Shown piece after piece: positions 1 to 8,842 of a DNA stretch of 64,000 bases. Origin of the DNA: Pseudomonadota bacterium (GTDB lineage Bacteria > Pseudomonadota > Alphaproteobacteria > Dongiales > Dongiaceae); contig JACPDN010000011.1 in assembly GCA_016183985.1 (NCBI GenBank), positions 62,001 through 126,000 of the forward strand, given 5' to 3'. Positions within the stretch are counted from its first letter, which is position 1. Each line of letters starts with the position of its first letter. Made by a program: the position numbers and the translations under genes. The notes beneath the pieces are model-generated. The model was given only the letters and a program-made list of their open reading frames with translations, did no database searches and was not told the DNA's origin.

Positions 1-153
1 ATAGCCGATCGGCATGCGCGTCCACAGGCCGTAGCCGCGCGGCCCCGCTTCCAGCAAGGCGACGCGGTGACGTCCATTCTCGGCAAGGCGTCCGGCCACG
101 GCACAGCCCGCCGAACCGGCGCCGATGACAATGTAATCGAACGCCGGTTCCAT
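1..153 (-). CDS. GMC-family FAD oxidoreductase, N-terminal fragment (cut by window edge)
   Basis: Only the first 51 residues are present. They begin MEPAFDYIVIGAGSAGCAVA, the beta-alpha-beta FAD-binding fingerprint (GxGxxG-like GAGSAGC) of the glucose-methanol-choline oxidoreductases, followed by the acidic strand end LLEAG. The start codon lies 3 bp after the stop of the upstream permease gene, so it is the last visible gene of the polyamine-type ABC importer operon. In such operons a GMC enzyme could oxidise the imported alcohol or amine substrate (choline dehydrogenase-like), but the substrate cannot be read from this fragment. Confidence 0.8.
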   Translation of the reverse strand, partial: MEPAFDYIVIGAGSAGCAVAGRLAENGRHRVALLEAGPRGYGLWTRMPIGY

Positions 154-156
154 GCC

Positions 157-1029
157 TTAAGCGACGGCTTCCTGTCGCTCCGCCAGGACCGCCTCGCGCT
201 GCGCCAGATCCGCCTTCTGCTGCTCACGGCGCTTCAGGATCTCATAGATGATGGCACCACCGAGCGAGATGCCGATGATGATGACGGCAAGCGCCGAGAG
301 GGCCGGGTTCGTGCCCTGCCGCACTTCGCCCGCCAGCACCGTCACCAATGTCTTGTCGGCAAGGATGGCGAAGGTCGTCGTGTTGTAGTTTTCGAAGGAG
401 GACAGGAAGCCGATCACGATCGCCGAGACCACTGCCGGTTTGAGGAACGGCAGCAGGATGTGCCAGAAGACCTGCGGATAAGAGGCACCGAGATCGAGCG
501 CCGCCTCTTCCTGCGAGCGGTCAAAGCGCGTCAAGCGCGCCATGAAGATCAGCAGGCAATAGGCGGAAATGAAGCTCGCCTGGCCGAAGATGGTCAGGAT
601 GATGCCTTTGTAGAAGGTTGCCTTGGTGAAGTCGGTGAGGCCCAGCATGTCCTTCCAGAAGATCACCGTCGAAATGCCGATGATAACGCCCGGTGTCAGC
701 AACGGCGAGATGGTGACGAGGTAATAGAGCCCCCGCGCCCGGTGATAGATCTGGTTCATGATGATCGCGGCGGAGAGCCCGATCGGCACGGCGAGGCTCA
801 CGACGCCAAGGCCGATGATGACCGAGTTCTTCAAGCCGTCCATCATTGCCCGGTGATTCCAGAGCTTGACGAACCAATCGAGCGTAAAGCCCTCGAATGG
901 ATAGGCCTGCGGATAGGACGGCGTGTTGAAGGCCGTGATGCTCATGACGATGAGTGGGCCGAACAGATAGAAGAAGAAAAGGAAGATGTAGAACCCGATC
1001 ATCCCCCTCATGACTGACTTCGAGTTCAT
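157..1029 (-). CDS. ABC transporter permease, PotC-like (spermidine/putrescine class)
   Basis: Inner-membrane permease of about 290 residues. The chosen start is MNSKSVMRGMIG; its ATG overlaps the stop of the preceding permease as ATGA, which implies translational coupling. A longer reading upstream is only a shadow of that gene. It has about six hydrophobic segments and the conserved EAA loop (EEAALDLGASYPQVFWHI) that contacts the ATPase. Family: PotC/binding-protein-dependent inner-membrane component. It would form the channel with the neighbouring PotB-like subunit. The substrate class (polyamine or similar cation) is inferred from operon composition. Confidence 0.9.
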   Translation of the reverse strand: MNSKSVMRGMIGFYIFLFFFYLFGPLIVMSITAFNTPSYPQAYPFEGFTLDWFVKLWNHRAMMDGLKNSVIIGLGVVSLAVPIGLSAAIIMNQIYHRARGLYYLVTISPLLTPGVIIGISTVIFWKDMLGLTDFTKATFYKGIILTIFGQASFISAYCLLIFMARLTRFDRSQEEAALDLGASYPQVFWHILLPFLKPAVVSAIVIGFLSSFENYNTTTFAILADKTLVTVLAGEVRQGTNPALSALAVIIIGISLGGAIIYEILKRREQQKADLAQREAVLAERQEAVA

Positions 1030-2030
1030 CGGATCGTCTCCCCCAGCGACACTTTGAAGAGACGCAGCAGGAGCATCACCAAAGCGATACAAACGGCAAG
1101 CAGGATGAAGGAATAGGCCGCACCGCGCGCCCAGTTGAAGTTCTGGAAGAAAAAGTCGTAGATGATGGCGGTAAACCACAACATGCGCGGCCCGCCCAGG
1201 AACTGCGGTGCCGCCAAGGATCCTGCCGACAGCATGAAGACCATGGTGCAGCCGGAAGCGATACCTGGCTTGGCGTAGGGAATCACCACATCCTTGTGGA
1301 TGCGCCACCAGGGGGCGCCCAGATCACGCGCCGCCTCGATCTGGTTCTTGTCCAGGCTCTCGATCGCGTTATAGAGCGGGAACATCATCACCAGCAGATA
1401 GGCGTAGGAAAGGCCGACATAGAGGCCGGTATTGTTGCCGAGGAAATCGATCGGCACATCGGTGAAGCCGACCCACATCAGGATCTGGTTGATGAGGCCC
1501 TTTGAGGCCAGCAGCAGACGCAGCGAGAAAGCGCGCAAAATCTCATTCACCCAGTAAGGGACAATGAGACAGAGCATCAGCAACCGTACTTTCTGCGTGG
1601 CGCCCGTCTGCGCCATGTAATAGGCCAGCGGATAGCAGATGCAGAAATTGAGCGCCGTCACGACGATCGACACGAAGATCGTGAAGCCCAATGAGCTGAT
1701 ATGGAGCCAGTTGATGGAATCCGTGTGCTTGCTCAGCAGGAAGGATTGGTACTGCGCAATCGTCAGGATGTCGTCCGGCCCGCCACGCTTGATCGGCGGC
1801 AATTGCGGATGAAAGCTCTCGACCACCATGTAGAGATATGGCAGGCCCACCAGGAACAGGGTCCAGAACGCCACCAGCGCGATGAAAGCGATGCCGAGGA
1901 CTTTGCCGTTGCGCTCGAAATAGCCTTTGCGGGTGGGGTCATTGTTGTTGCGGTACTCGAACTTCGCCATCGCCCAGAAAATGGCGATGACGATGATCGG
2001 TATGATGAAGACGAATGCGCGGCTACTCAC
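1026..2030 (-). CDS. ABC transporter permease, PotB-like
   Basis: Inner-membrane permease of about 334 residues with an N-terminal membrane anchor, a periplasmic loop and a six-helix BPD_transp_1 core. The EAA-type loop reads IEAARDLGAPWWRIHKDV. I chose the GTG start at 2030 (VSSRAFVFIIPI) because a purine-rich site GGAAGGGAAG lies just upstream and the codons before it are out-of-frame sequence of the ATPase gene. The gene therefore overlaps the ATPase by 8 bp and the next permease by 4 bp, a tightly coupled operon. Confidence 0.88.
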   Translation of the reverse strand: MSSRAFVFIIPIIVIAIFWAMAKFEYRNNNDPTRKGYFERNGKVLGIAFIALVAFWTLFLVGLPYLYMVVESFHPQLPPIKRGGPDDILTIAQYQSFLLSKHTDSINWLHISSLGFTIFVSIVVTALNFCICYPLAYYMAQTGATQKVRLLMLCLIVPYWVNEILRAFSLRLLLASKGLINQILMWVGFTDVPIDFLGNNTGLYVGLSYAYLLVMMFPLYNAIESLDKNQIEAARDLGAPWWRIHKDVVIPYAKPGIASGCTMVFMLSAGSLAAPQFLGGPRMLWFTAIIYDFFFQNFNWARGAAYSFILLAVCIALVMLLLRLFKVSLGETIR

Positions 2031-3108
2031 GGGCCATCTTCCCTTCCGGCAGGACGAGGCCCAGATTCGGATCGTATGAGATCGCCGCAACTTCGTCCTG
2101 GCCGGGGATGGCTGCGCCATCCTGGCGGCTGACCGTGACGGTCACATCCTTCTTGCCTATGCCCTCCAGGAAGACATGGGACATGTTGCCTTCGAAGGCG
2201 ACATTCTTGACCTTCGAGGAGAAGGTGGCGTCCGGAGCGCCGGCCGCCAGGCGCGCTGATTCCGGACGGATGAAAAGAATGGCTCGTCCGCCCGGCCGCA
2301 GGCCGTGGCTGTTGCGGCCGCGCAAGGGACCGAAGGCGGTCTCGACGACGGCGTAGTCGCCATCGGCGCGCGTCACCGTGCCGGCGAAAGCGTTGTTCTC
2401 ACCCACGAAGGACGCCACAAAGGCCGTCTTGGGGTCATCATAGACAGACTTGCCGTCCGCCACCTGCTGGATGACGCCGTCGCTCATCACGGCGATGCGG
2501 TCCGACATGGTGAGCGCCTCACCCTGGTCGTGGGTGATGTAGATGAAGGTGATACCGACCAGCTGCTGAATGGCACGAAGCTCGTTGCGCATATGCTGGC
2601 GCAGTTTGAGATCGAGCGCCGAGAGTGGCTCGTCGAGCAGCAGCACCTGGGGCTGCACGGCCAGCGCCCGGGCAATCGCCACGCGCTGCTTCTGGCCGCC
2701 GGAGAGCTCGCTCACCAATTTGTCGCCCTGCCCCGGCAACGCGATGAGTTCCAGGAGTTCGTCCGCTTTCTTGCGCCGCTCCGCTTTACCCATGCCGCGC
2801 ACGCGCAGACCGTAGGTGATATTCTCGGAGACGCTCATCAAGGGAAAGAGGGCCAAGTTCTGGAAGATCAGCGCCGTCGGCCGCTTGTTCGGGCCGATGC
2901 CGCGCATGTCCTGGCCGCCGATCCGGACCGTCCCGTCGGACGGTTCCAGGAAGCCAGAAACTGTGCGCAGAATCGTGGTCTTCCCGCAGCCAGACGGCCC
3001 CAGGAAAGAAAAAAACTCGCCGCCCTTGATGTCGAGTGTCGCGTTATCGACAGCCGTAAATTCACCGAAGCGGACCGTAATCTGGTCTAGCTCGACGCCC
3101 GCGCTCAT
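2023..3108 (-). CDS. ABC transporter ATP-binding protein, PotA-like
   Basis: Cytoplasmic ATPase of 361 residues that powers the importer. Visible motifs in order: Walker A GPSGCGKTT (about residue 37), Q-loop IFQNLALFP, signature LSGGQKQRVAIARAL, Walker B VLLLDEPLSALD, and the H-loop YITHDQGEALTMSD. The C-terminal part from about residue 240 is a TOBE/OB regulatory domain, as in PotA, FbpC and MalK. Length matches the PotA family. It follows the binding-protein gene after a strong hairpin, and its end overlaps the PotB-like gene. Confidence 0.92.
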   Translation of the reverse strand: MSAGVELDQITVRFGEFTAVDNATLDIKGGEFFSFLGPSGCGKTTILRTVSGFLEPSDGTVRIGGQDMRGIGPNKRPTALIFQNLALFPLMSVSENITYGLRVRGMGKAERRKKADELLELIALPGQGDKLVSELSGGQKQRVAIARALAVQPQVLLLDEPLSALDLKLRQHMRNELRAIQQLVGITFIYITHDQGEALTMSDRIAVMSDGVIQQVADGKSVYDDPKTAFVASFVGENNAFAGTVTRADGDYAVVETAFGPLRGRNSHGLRPGGRAILFIRPESARLAAGAPDATFSSKVKNVAFEGNMSHVFLEGIGKKDVTVTVSRQDGAAIPGQDEVAAISYDPNLGLVLPEGKMARE

Positions 3109-3209
3109 ATGCCTGCCCTGTTTTCAGTAATTTATAATTTTGTCATTGGGCCGAGTTTCCACGCTGACCTTCATGAGATCAAGCTTGTTGGACACCCCGC
3201 CAGAAACGA

Positions 3210-3235
3210 GTCAGCCCCGGCGAACCGGGGCTGAC
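3210..3235 (-). terminator. Perfect hairpin between binding-protein and ATPase genes (attenuator or mRNA stabiliser)
   Basis: An 11-bp perfect inverted repeat with arms GTCAGCCCCGG and CCGGGGCTGAC and a CGAA tetraloop. On the transcribed (minus) strand it is not followed by a clear U-run, so it looks less like a full terminator. It is more like the stem that protects or partly ends the binding-protein message, which is usually needed in excess over the permease and ATPase. Confidence 0.6.
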
Positions 3236-3255
3236 CACGCCATTCTATGTCGCTG

Positions 3256-4422
3256 TTACGCGGCCTTGAACTGATCGACGTACTGGCTGCGGATTTCCGC
3301 ATACCAGGCGGGTTCCGCCGGCCAGGGCCAGATATTCTTCAGCGCATCGCCCGGATAGGCTTCCTGGAAGTTCTTCTTGAAGGCGTCCGAGGTGAGCGCA
3401 TCGCCGCCGTTGACGACCGGGTTATAGTTCGAACCATCGGCCACCTGCGCAGAAACTTCCGGCGTGTGCAGATAGTTGATGAACTCGTAGACCTGGTCGG
3501 TGTTCTTGGCAGCCTTCATCAGCGACAGGCCGTCAATCCACACAATGGCCCCTTCGACCGGCGAGGTATAGTTGACCGGCTTGCCGTCCTTCTTGAGAGT
3601 GAGCGGCGGGCCGTCCCAGGTCTGGCCGATCCAGACGTCGTTCTCCATCAGGCCCGACTTGGTGTTATCGGCCGAATCCCAGAACTGCTTCACCCAGCTC
3701 TTGTGCTCGACCGCAAACTTCAGGATCGGATCCCAGACCTTCTTGAAGCTCTCTTCATCCTTGTAACCGTCGAGCATGCGGTTCGACGCTTGCTTGCCTT
3801 CATGATCCCACCACAGGCCGATCGCCAACAGGAAGGAGTGACCGCGGCCCTGGGTATGACCTTTCACGTCATCGGCCCAAAGCGAGCCGTAGGAGAGCTT
3901 GGAAAGGTCGCCCTTGTAGAGGTCGGTGCGATAGGAGATCGCTTCCGAACCCCAGCAATGCGGGACGTGATAGAGACCGCCGTCCCAGGTCCAAAGGTTC
4001 TGCGACGCGCCGATCATCGACGGAACGAGGTCGGAGGCATGCTTGAACTTGTTGGTATCGTAGGGCGCCAGGACCGCGAGATCCTGGTACTGCGGCGCGC
4101 GGTTGCAGGTCGGCTGGCAGAGGTCGAAGCCTTCGCCGCCGGTCGCCTGCAGCTTGTTGATTTGCTCCTCATTCTGCGAGAACGGCGTCTGGTTGACTTT
4201 GATGCCGGTCGCTTTTTCGAAGTTAGGAATGACCGGATCCGGGAACTCGTCCGACCACATCAGCAGGTTGAGCTCGCCCGAGGACGAGAAGGCGTTCTTG
4301 ACCAGCATCGGCGAGGTCAGGCCAACGGCACCCACGGCCGCGGCGGAACGCATCACCGAGCGACGAGACAACAGCGCAGCGCGCATCGTCTGTTGCGCTG
4401 GTGTCAAAATCTTCTTTGTCAT
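3256..4422 (-). CDS. Periplasmic polyamine-type substrate-binding protein, PotD-like, with Tat-type signal
   Basis: 388-residue extracellular solute-binding protein (SBP_bac_1/PotD class). The N-terminus carries a twin-arginine-like motif SRRSVMR followed by a hydrophobic AAAVGAVGL stretch, suggesting Tat export rather than Sec. The mature protein begins near SSGELNLLMWSDEF, where PotD-family proteins have their first strand (LNLYxW). Start supported by a strong ribosome site (GGGAGG) 4-5 nt upstream. It is the first gene of the leftward operon SBP-ATPase-permease-permease-GMC. Exact ligand (putrescine, spermidine or another amine) cannot be assigned by eye. Confidence 0.9.
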   Translation of the reverse strand: MTKKILTPAQQTMRAALLSRRSVMRSAAAVGAVGLTSPMLVKNAFSSSGELNLLMWSDEFPDPVIPNFEKATGIKVNQTPFSQNEEQINKLQATGGEGFDLCQPTCNRAPQYQDLAVLAPYDTNKFKHASDLVPSMIGASQNLWTWDGGLYHVPHCWGSEAISYRTDLYKGDLSKLSYGSLWADDVKGHTQGRGHSFLLAIGLWWDHEGKQASNRMLDGYKDEESFKKVWDPILKFAVEHKSWVKQFWDSADNTKSGLMENDVWIGQTWDGPPLTLKKDGKPVNYTSPVEGAIVWIDGLSLMKAAKNTDQVYEFINYLHTPEVSAQVADGSNYNPVVNGGDALTSDAFKKNFQEAYPGDALKNIWPWPAEPAWYAEIRSQYVDQFKAA

Positions 4423-5060
4423 TCAAACCTCCCTGTTGGTGACTGGACGGGATGCCCGGCCACAGCAATCAATCCCTGTTACGCTTCACTCTTTCTGGCC
4501 CACTTCCTGTCGGCCATTCTTCTCAGCCATTCCTTTAGGTCTGCGCCTTTACTGTCGTTATGAGTGACTCTCTCACTGTTACATCGGCGCCGGCAAAAGT
4601 GAATGCCTTTGGCGCCGCAGCAAACCGTCGGCGGCGCGCACCCTACCCCGCCCAAAAGACCGATGATCGCGAGATTTTCTTGCGCCCGTTCCTGACGAAT
4701 GGAGGGGCCAATTTGCCCCTGCGAAACAGGCGTGCGCCATCCTCTTGCCCCAAGCCACCGGAAACGTGAAATCACACGACATCGGTCTCTCCGCGAGAGG
4801 AGGGATAGCCAATCTGGGCACGGTTTTACCGCAGCCGCGAAATACCCGCAAGCAGCCCCAGACCTATGGCACTCATAGGCTGGACCATTGGACCAATCTA
4901 GACCCAATGAATTTCCATTCTTGGGGCCAGCCTAACATGCCTGGGCCGGCCAATGCCGTCACGAAACTGTCATGGCGGAGCTGTTGAGGCCCTGATTGCC
5001 GATACCTGAGTCAATGACTAGATTTGCCCCCGGATTTTATGGCGGCAGGGGAACGCACCA
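4423..5060. other. Divergent intergenic region of about 640 bp without a credible gene
   Basis: This separates the leftward importer operon from the rightward enolase-superfamily gene. Open frames here lack coding character and ribosome sites. It must hold both promoters. The only ordered element I see is the ATTGG/CCAAT cluster near 4881-4908, annotated separately. Confidence 0.6.
4881..4908. promoter_or_regulatory. Candidate GntR/FadR-type operator cluster
   Basis: ATTGGACCAAT (4887-4897) is a perfect 11-bp palindrome. The heptamer TGGACCA occurs twice with 8-bp periodicity (4881 and 4889), and another CCAAT half-site ends at 4908. ATTGG-N-CCAAT cores are typical of FadR-subfamily GntR operators, which often control sugar-acid enolase-superfamily genes like the one starting at 5061. 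No GntR gene is in the window, so this is inference. Confidence 0.35.
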
Positions 5061-6161
5061 ATGAGGATCAAGAGCCTGGAGACCTTCACCAACCAATATG
5101 TCGGTTTTGTCCGGGTAACGACCGATGACGGCCATCAGGGATGGGGTCAGGTCTCCAATTACCATTCCGATATCACCTGCCAGGTCTTTCACCGCCAGGT
5201 CGCCCGCTATGCCCTGGGCGCGGATGCGCTGGACATCGAGGCACTGGTCACGATGATCCCGGAACGCGAACATAAGTTTCCCGGCTCCTATCTCATGCGG
5301 GCGCTGACCGGCCTCGATACCGCGCTTTGGGATTTGCGGGGCAAGATCGAGGGGAAATCCGTCTGCGAATTGCTAGGCGGCCGGCCGCGTCCTTTCCCAG
5401 TCTATGCGTCCAGCATGAAGCGTGGCGAGATTACGCCTAAGGATGAAGCTGCGCGCTTCATCAAGCTGCGGGAGAAACACGGCTACAACGCCTTCAAGTT
5501 CCGCGTCGGCAAGGAGTGCGGCCATGACCAGGACGAATGGCCCGGCCGCACCGACGAGATCGTCCCGCTCATCCGCAAGACGCTGGGCGACGACGTCCGC
5601 CTGCTGGTCGACGGCAATAGTGGCTATACCCCCAAGAAGGCGATCGAGGTGGGCAAGATGCTGCAAGACAACGGCATCATCCATTTCGAGGAGCCTTGCC
5701 CCTATTGGAAATATCACTGGACCAAAGAGGTGAAGGAGGCGCTCGACCTCGATGTCACGGGCGGCGAGCAAGATTGCGATCTGGCCCTGTGGCGCTTTGC
5801 GATCGACATGCGTGCCGTAGATGTCGTGCAGCCTGATGTCTGCTACATCGGCGGCATCAACCGCACGCTGAAGGTCGTGGAGATGGCGAAGAAAGCCGGC
5901 CTGCCAGTGACGCCGCATTCGGCCAACCAATCACTGGTCACGGTCTTTACCCTGCACTTGATGGGCGCCATTGAGAATGCCGGTCCCTATGTCGAATATT
6001 CGATCGAGGGCACGGACTATTATCCGTGGGAACCCGGCCTTTTTGATCCTGTGCTGGTCGTCAAGGACGGCAAGGTTCAGATTCCGGAAGGGCCGGGCTG
6101 GGGTGTTGAGATCCGCAAGGACTGGCTGGAGAAAGCGCAGTACCAGAAGAGCGAGCTCTAA
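5061..6161 (+). CDS. Enolase-superfamily dehydratase/racemase (mandelate racemase/muconate lactonizing family)
   Basis: 366-residue cytoplasmic enzyme with an N-terminal capping domain (about 1-125) and a TIM barrel. Likely Mg ligands are D184 (LLVDGNSGY), E210 (HFEEP) and E236 (TGGEQD). D259 (VQPDVCY) and H286 (TPHSAN) form the His-Asp dyad with the same 23- and 27-residue spacing as mandelate racemase. The second-strand base motif reads K146-F-R148 (AFKFRVG) where mandelate racemase has KxK. Such enzymes abstract the alpha proton of an acid sugar or related carboxylate. Start supported by AGGGGAA about 8 nt upstream. It stands alone, so the substrate is unknown; dehydration of a sugar acid is the default guess. 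Confidence 0.85.
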   Translation: MRIKSLETFTNQYVGFVRVTTDDGHQGWGQVSNYHSDITCQVFHRQVARYALGADALDIEALVTMIPEREHKFPGSYLMRALTGLDTALWDLRGKIEGKSVCELLGGRPRPFPVYASSMKRGEITPKDEAARFIKLREKHGYNAFKFRVGKECGHDQDEWPGRTDEIVPLIRKTLGDDVRLLVDGNSGYTPKKAIEVGKMLQDNGIIHFEEPCPYWKYHWTKEVKEALDLDVTGGEQDCDLALWRFAIDMRAVDVVQPDVCYIGGINRTLKVVEMAKKAGLPVTPHSANQSLVTVFTLHLMGAIENAGPYVEYSIEGTDYYPWEPGLFDPVLVVKDGKVQIPEGPGWGVEIRKDWLEKAQYQKSEL

Positions 6162-6176
6162 GGCGACGATCGCCTG

Positions 6177-6803
6177 CTAGCGCTTGTTCGTCAGGTTCTG
6201 ATTGCGCAACAGATCGGTACGCGTGATCTCGTCGGCTCGATCGGTCGACGCGATCAAGCGGCCGTATGACCAAACGCCGAACAGGTCTGTCACGGCTCCA
6301 CCCGGCTCAGCCAACGGGCAGATCATGCGCTGGCAGGCATAGATGCCCGTGCCTGACCCGAAATGATCGTGATTCATCAGGATCGGCCAGCGGCGATCAA
6401 TGATCCGCTCATAGGCTGCACCCAAGAAAGCGACGCGCTGGAGAGACAGATTGGTCTCGTCGAGATAGGTATGAGTGAAATCGCGATCGTCATGCCTGCG
6501 ATGATCGGTGCCGATCAGCCGATAGAAGTAGCGGTATGCGAGGCCCGGCTGGCCCGCATATTCGGGCTTGCCGGGCTCAATACGGATGACACGCATCGCC
6601 CGCAGGAAGGCCTTCAGGTTCGCTGGGTCCAGCTCGCTGCGGGACGGCACGCGACCGAGCTTCTCGACCCAGGCAAACCAGGTCGCGATAAAGCCGACGA
6701 TGATTGGGCGCAGTTCGTGCCGCGCCGCAAATTCCGCTATCTCGCCACGAACATGTGGCAAGGGAATTTCCGTCTCGCGTGGGCGTGAATTTGCTTCCGG
6801 CAT
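6177..6803 (-). CDS. PAS_5-family sensory domain protein
   Basis: 208-residue soluble protein. The layout matches the PAS_5 (formerly DUF1457) family found in many Alphaproteobacteria: LGRVPSRSELDP, then LKAFLRAMRVIRIEPG, then YRYFYRLIGTDHRRHDDRDFTHTYLDE, ending with YGRLI. No output domain is attached, so its signalling partner is unknown. It converges with the enolase-superfamily gene with only 15 bp between stops. Function beyond a small-molecule or protein-binding PAS fold cannot be stated. Confidence 0.75.
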   Translation of the reverse strand: MPEANSRPRETEIPLPHVRGEIAEFAARHELRPIIVGFIATWFAWVEKLGRVPSRSELDPANLKAFLRAMRVIRIEPGKPEYAGQPGLAYRYFYRLIGTDHRRHDDRDFTHTYLDETNLSLQRVAFLGAAYERIIDRRWPILMNHDHFGSGTGIYACQRMICPLAEPGGAVTDLFGVWSYGRLIASTDRADEITRTDLLRNQNLTNKR

Positions 6804-6988
6804 TTCAACTCTGATGCAGCGCCCCAGACAAATCTAACACAAGTACCGAACCCGCAGCCACCAGTGCCATGTCCGCCGATCTTTGAAAGTTCCAGTACCG
6901 TGCGAGCGGTAACCACTTCTTCCGAACCCACACCTAAAGCGTCGAAATCGATATCGCGCCGGATGATTGACGGGAGGCTCGCTCAAGC

Positions 6989-8110
6989 CTAGGCCGCCGG
7001 CCCGGCATTCACGGTCCGACCATCGCCGTTCAAAGGATGAGGGGCTGCCACGCTTGTGCGTACACGTGGAAGGGCGTCGGGGGCCGATTGCTGCAGATAG
7101 GCAATAAGCTTTTCGCGGATTTCGCAACGCAGGTCGAAAGCCTGACCGCTCGTCGATGCTGTGGCAAGGATACGGATCTCCATCGTCTTCTCACGTAAAT
7201 CGGTAACGGCCACATTGATGACGTCCTTATCCCAGAGGTGTGAATTCTTGACGATCTCTGTCGCCTGATTGCGAATGCCCGTCACATCGGCGGTATAGTC
7301 GACATAGAGCTTTATCTCGCCAATCAACGAGGCACCTTCCCGCGTCCAGTTCTGGAATGGTTGTTCGAGGAAATAGCTGATCGGCACAATGAGCCGACGC
7401 CAATCCCAGATCCGGATCACGACATAGGTCGATGTGATCTCTTCGACATTGCCGTATTCACCTTCGACCAGCAGGGCGTCATCGATGCGGATGGGTTGCG
7501 TGATAGCCAGTTGCACACCGGCAAACAGGTTCTTGAGCACCGGCTGCAGCGCCAAACCAGCGACCAGGCCCGCGGCACCGGCGGAAGCAAGCAAGCTCAC
7601 ACCGTATTGCCGCACGCTCTCAAACGTCATCATGGCTGCCGCGGCGGTAACGATGAGGATGATGGTATTGAGGATGCGGCGCAGGATGCGCGTCTGCGTC
7701 ACATGCTTGCGCGCCAACAGATTATCCGCGGCTTCAAGCTTGAAGCGCCGCAGATAGAGCGTCATCCAGATGTCGATAGCCGAATGAACAGCCCATCCGA
7801 TGAGGACGATAAGACAGAGCGAGAGCACACGCTGCGTTGCGGTCGCCTGTGCCTCGGTCAGCGGCGCTATCGCCGCCGCACCGATCAATGCCAGCATGAT
7901 GGCGCCGAGCCGCAAGGGACCATGCGTCCGCGAAACCAGGGCGCGCCAGAAGAGATCCTTATCTTCGACGACGCGCGTCAGCACCTGGAAGAGTTTGCGC
8001 TGCACGGCAAGCGCCAGGAGCAGTGCGCAAAGAAATATGAGCAGGCTGGCAAGCCAGTCCGGCAGCCAGCCGAAGTATGCGGAAATGGGGGCGAGCCAGT
8101 CGCGCAGCAT
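6989..8110 (-). CDS. Small-conductance mechanosensitive channel, MscS family
   Basis: About 373 residues. The start MLRDWLAPISAYFG (ATG at 8110) has GGAGAA 5 nt upstream; further upstream codons overlap the regulator gene and are unlikely. Four to five N-terminal membrane segments lead to the MscS pore helix region YGVSLLASAGAAGLVAGLAL, then the beta domain with IRIDDALLVEGEYGNVEEI and the soluble alpha/beta domain. The channel would release osmolytes upon hypo-osmotic shock. It lies downstream of, and in the same direction as, the XRE-cupin regulator, but with its own ribosome site. Confidence 0.88.
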   Translation of the reverse strand: MLRDWLAPISAYFGWLPDWLASLLIFLCALLLALAVQRKLFQVLTRVVEDKDLFWRALVSRTHGPLRLGAIMLALIGAAAIAPLTEAQATATQRVLSLCLIVLIGWAVHSAIDIWMTLYLRRFKLEAADNLLARKHVTQTRILRRILNTIILIVTAAAAMMTFESVRQYGVSLLASAGAAGLVAGLALQPVLKNLFAGVQLAITQPIRIDDALLVEGEYGNVEEITSTYVVIRIWDWRRLIVPISYFLEQPFQNWTREGASLIGEIKLYVDYTADVTGIRNQATEIVKNSHLWDKDVINVAVTDLREKTMEIRILATASTSGQAFDLRCEIREKLIAYLQQSAPDALPRVRTSVAAPHPLNGDGRTVNAGPAA

Positions 8111-8196
8111 ATTTCTCCGACGCCGGTTGGAACCCTTTTCGAAAGATCCAACAAGTCGGCGTTCGGGCCGTTCCGGCCGGGCCCCAAAAAACGGGG

Positions 8197-8757
8197 TTAG
8201 AAACTCGGCGGGGAGTTGGCTGTGACGACCTCGCATTCCTCGCTGCCGACATTGCGGAAGCGATGCGGAGTGCGGCTATCGAAATAATAGGCATCACCGG
8301 GCCCGAGAATCCGAACCTGGTCACCGACAGTTACTTCGAGTTTGCCGCGGATGACGACGCCGCCCTCCTCCGCTTCGTGACTCAGCATCTGTGCGCCGGT
8401 GTCGGCCCCCACCTGGTAATGCTCGTGCATCAGCTGGATGGCCTTGCCCGTCATATCCCGCCCCACCTGGCGGTAGGAAACGGGGCCACCGGCGAGCTCA
8501 ATCAGTTCCGGGGCGGCAAAGAAGATCTGCGGCCGGGGCTTCAAATCGTCGGCAAAGAACTCGGCCAGACTCATGGGAAAACCGTCCAGCAGCTTTTTGA
8601 GCATGCCGACGGATGGGGACGAGCGATTCTGCTCGATCATGGAAATGATGGCGTTGGAGACGCCGGCCCTCTTTGCCAATTCGCGCTGCGAGAGGTTGTG
8701 TGAGTCTCTTAACGCCTTCAGCCGGGCGCCTAGATCGAATCCGTTATTCTCGTCCAT
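8197..8757 (-). CDS. XRE-cupin transcriptional regulator, PuuR-like
   Basis: 186-residue regulator. An N-terminal HTH_3 domain (about 9-63: LSQRELAKRAGVSNAIISMIE) is joined to a C-terminal cupin_2 sensor (about 108-178) with GGVVIRGKLEVTVGD and PGDAYYFDSRTPHRF. This is the architecture of PuuR, the putrescine-responsive repressor. It is divergent from the omega-amino-acid:pyruvate aminotransferase gene and surrounded by amine-catabolic genes, which supports control of polyamine or amino-acid breakdown. A perfect TGATTC/GAATCA palindrome in the shared promoter region is a candidate operator. Confidence 0.85.
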   Translation of the reverse strand: MDENNGFDLGARLKALRDSHNLSQRELAKRAGVSNAIISMIEQNRSSPSVGMLKKLLDGFPMSLAEFFADDLKPRPQIFFAAPELIELAGGPVSYRQVGRDMTGKAIQLMHEHYQVGADTGAQMLSHEAEEGGVVIRGKLEVTVGDQVRILGPGDAYYFDSRTPHRFRNVGSEECEVVTANSPPSF

Positions 8758-8827
8758 CCTTGCCTCCGGCGGGATTTAACAGGGCAGGCTTAGCGAAGGA
8801 GCCCAGATGCTAAGTATATTAATCACA

Positions 8828-8842
8828 TGATTCACAGAATCA
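8828..8842. promoter_or_regulatory. Candidate operator palindrome in puuR-like/aminotransferase divergent promoter
   Basis: TGATTC-ACA-GAATCA is a perfect inverted repeat with 6-bp arms and a 3-bp spacer, 71 bp before the regulator start and about 138 bp before the aminotransferase start. It lies in the only 220-bp space between the two divergent genes and so is the best candidate binding site for the XRE-cupin protein. The left flank (AATCACATGATTCA) partly repeats the half-site. Confidence 0.45.

Noticed and set aside
67-1017. Long rightward open frame opposite the PotC-like gene
   Set aside because: It is the antisense shadow of a clear permease; its residues are Arg/Asp/His-rich with no motif, as expected from the complement of GC-rich coding DNA.
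4479-4987. Several 70-140 codon frames in the 4.4-5.06 kb gap
   Set aside because: They overlap each other on both strands, lack ribosome sites and show no G/C third-position bias or motif.
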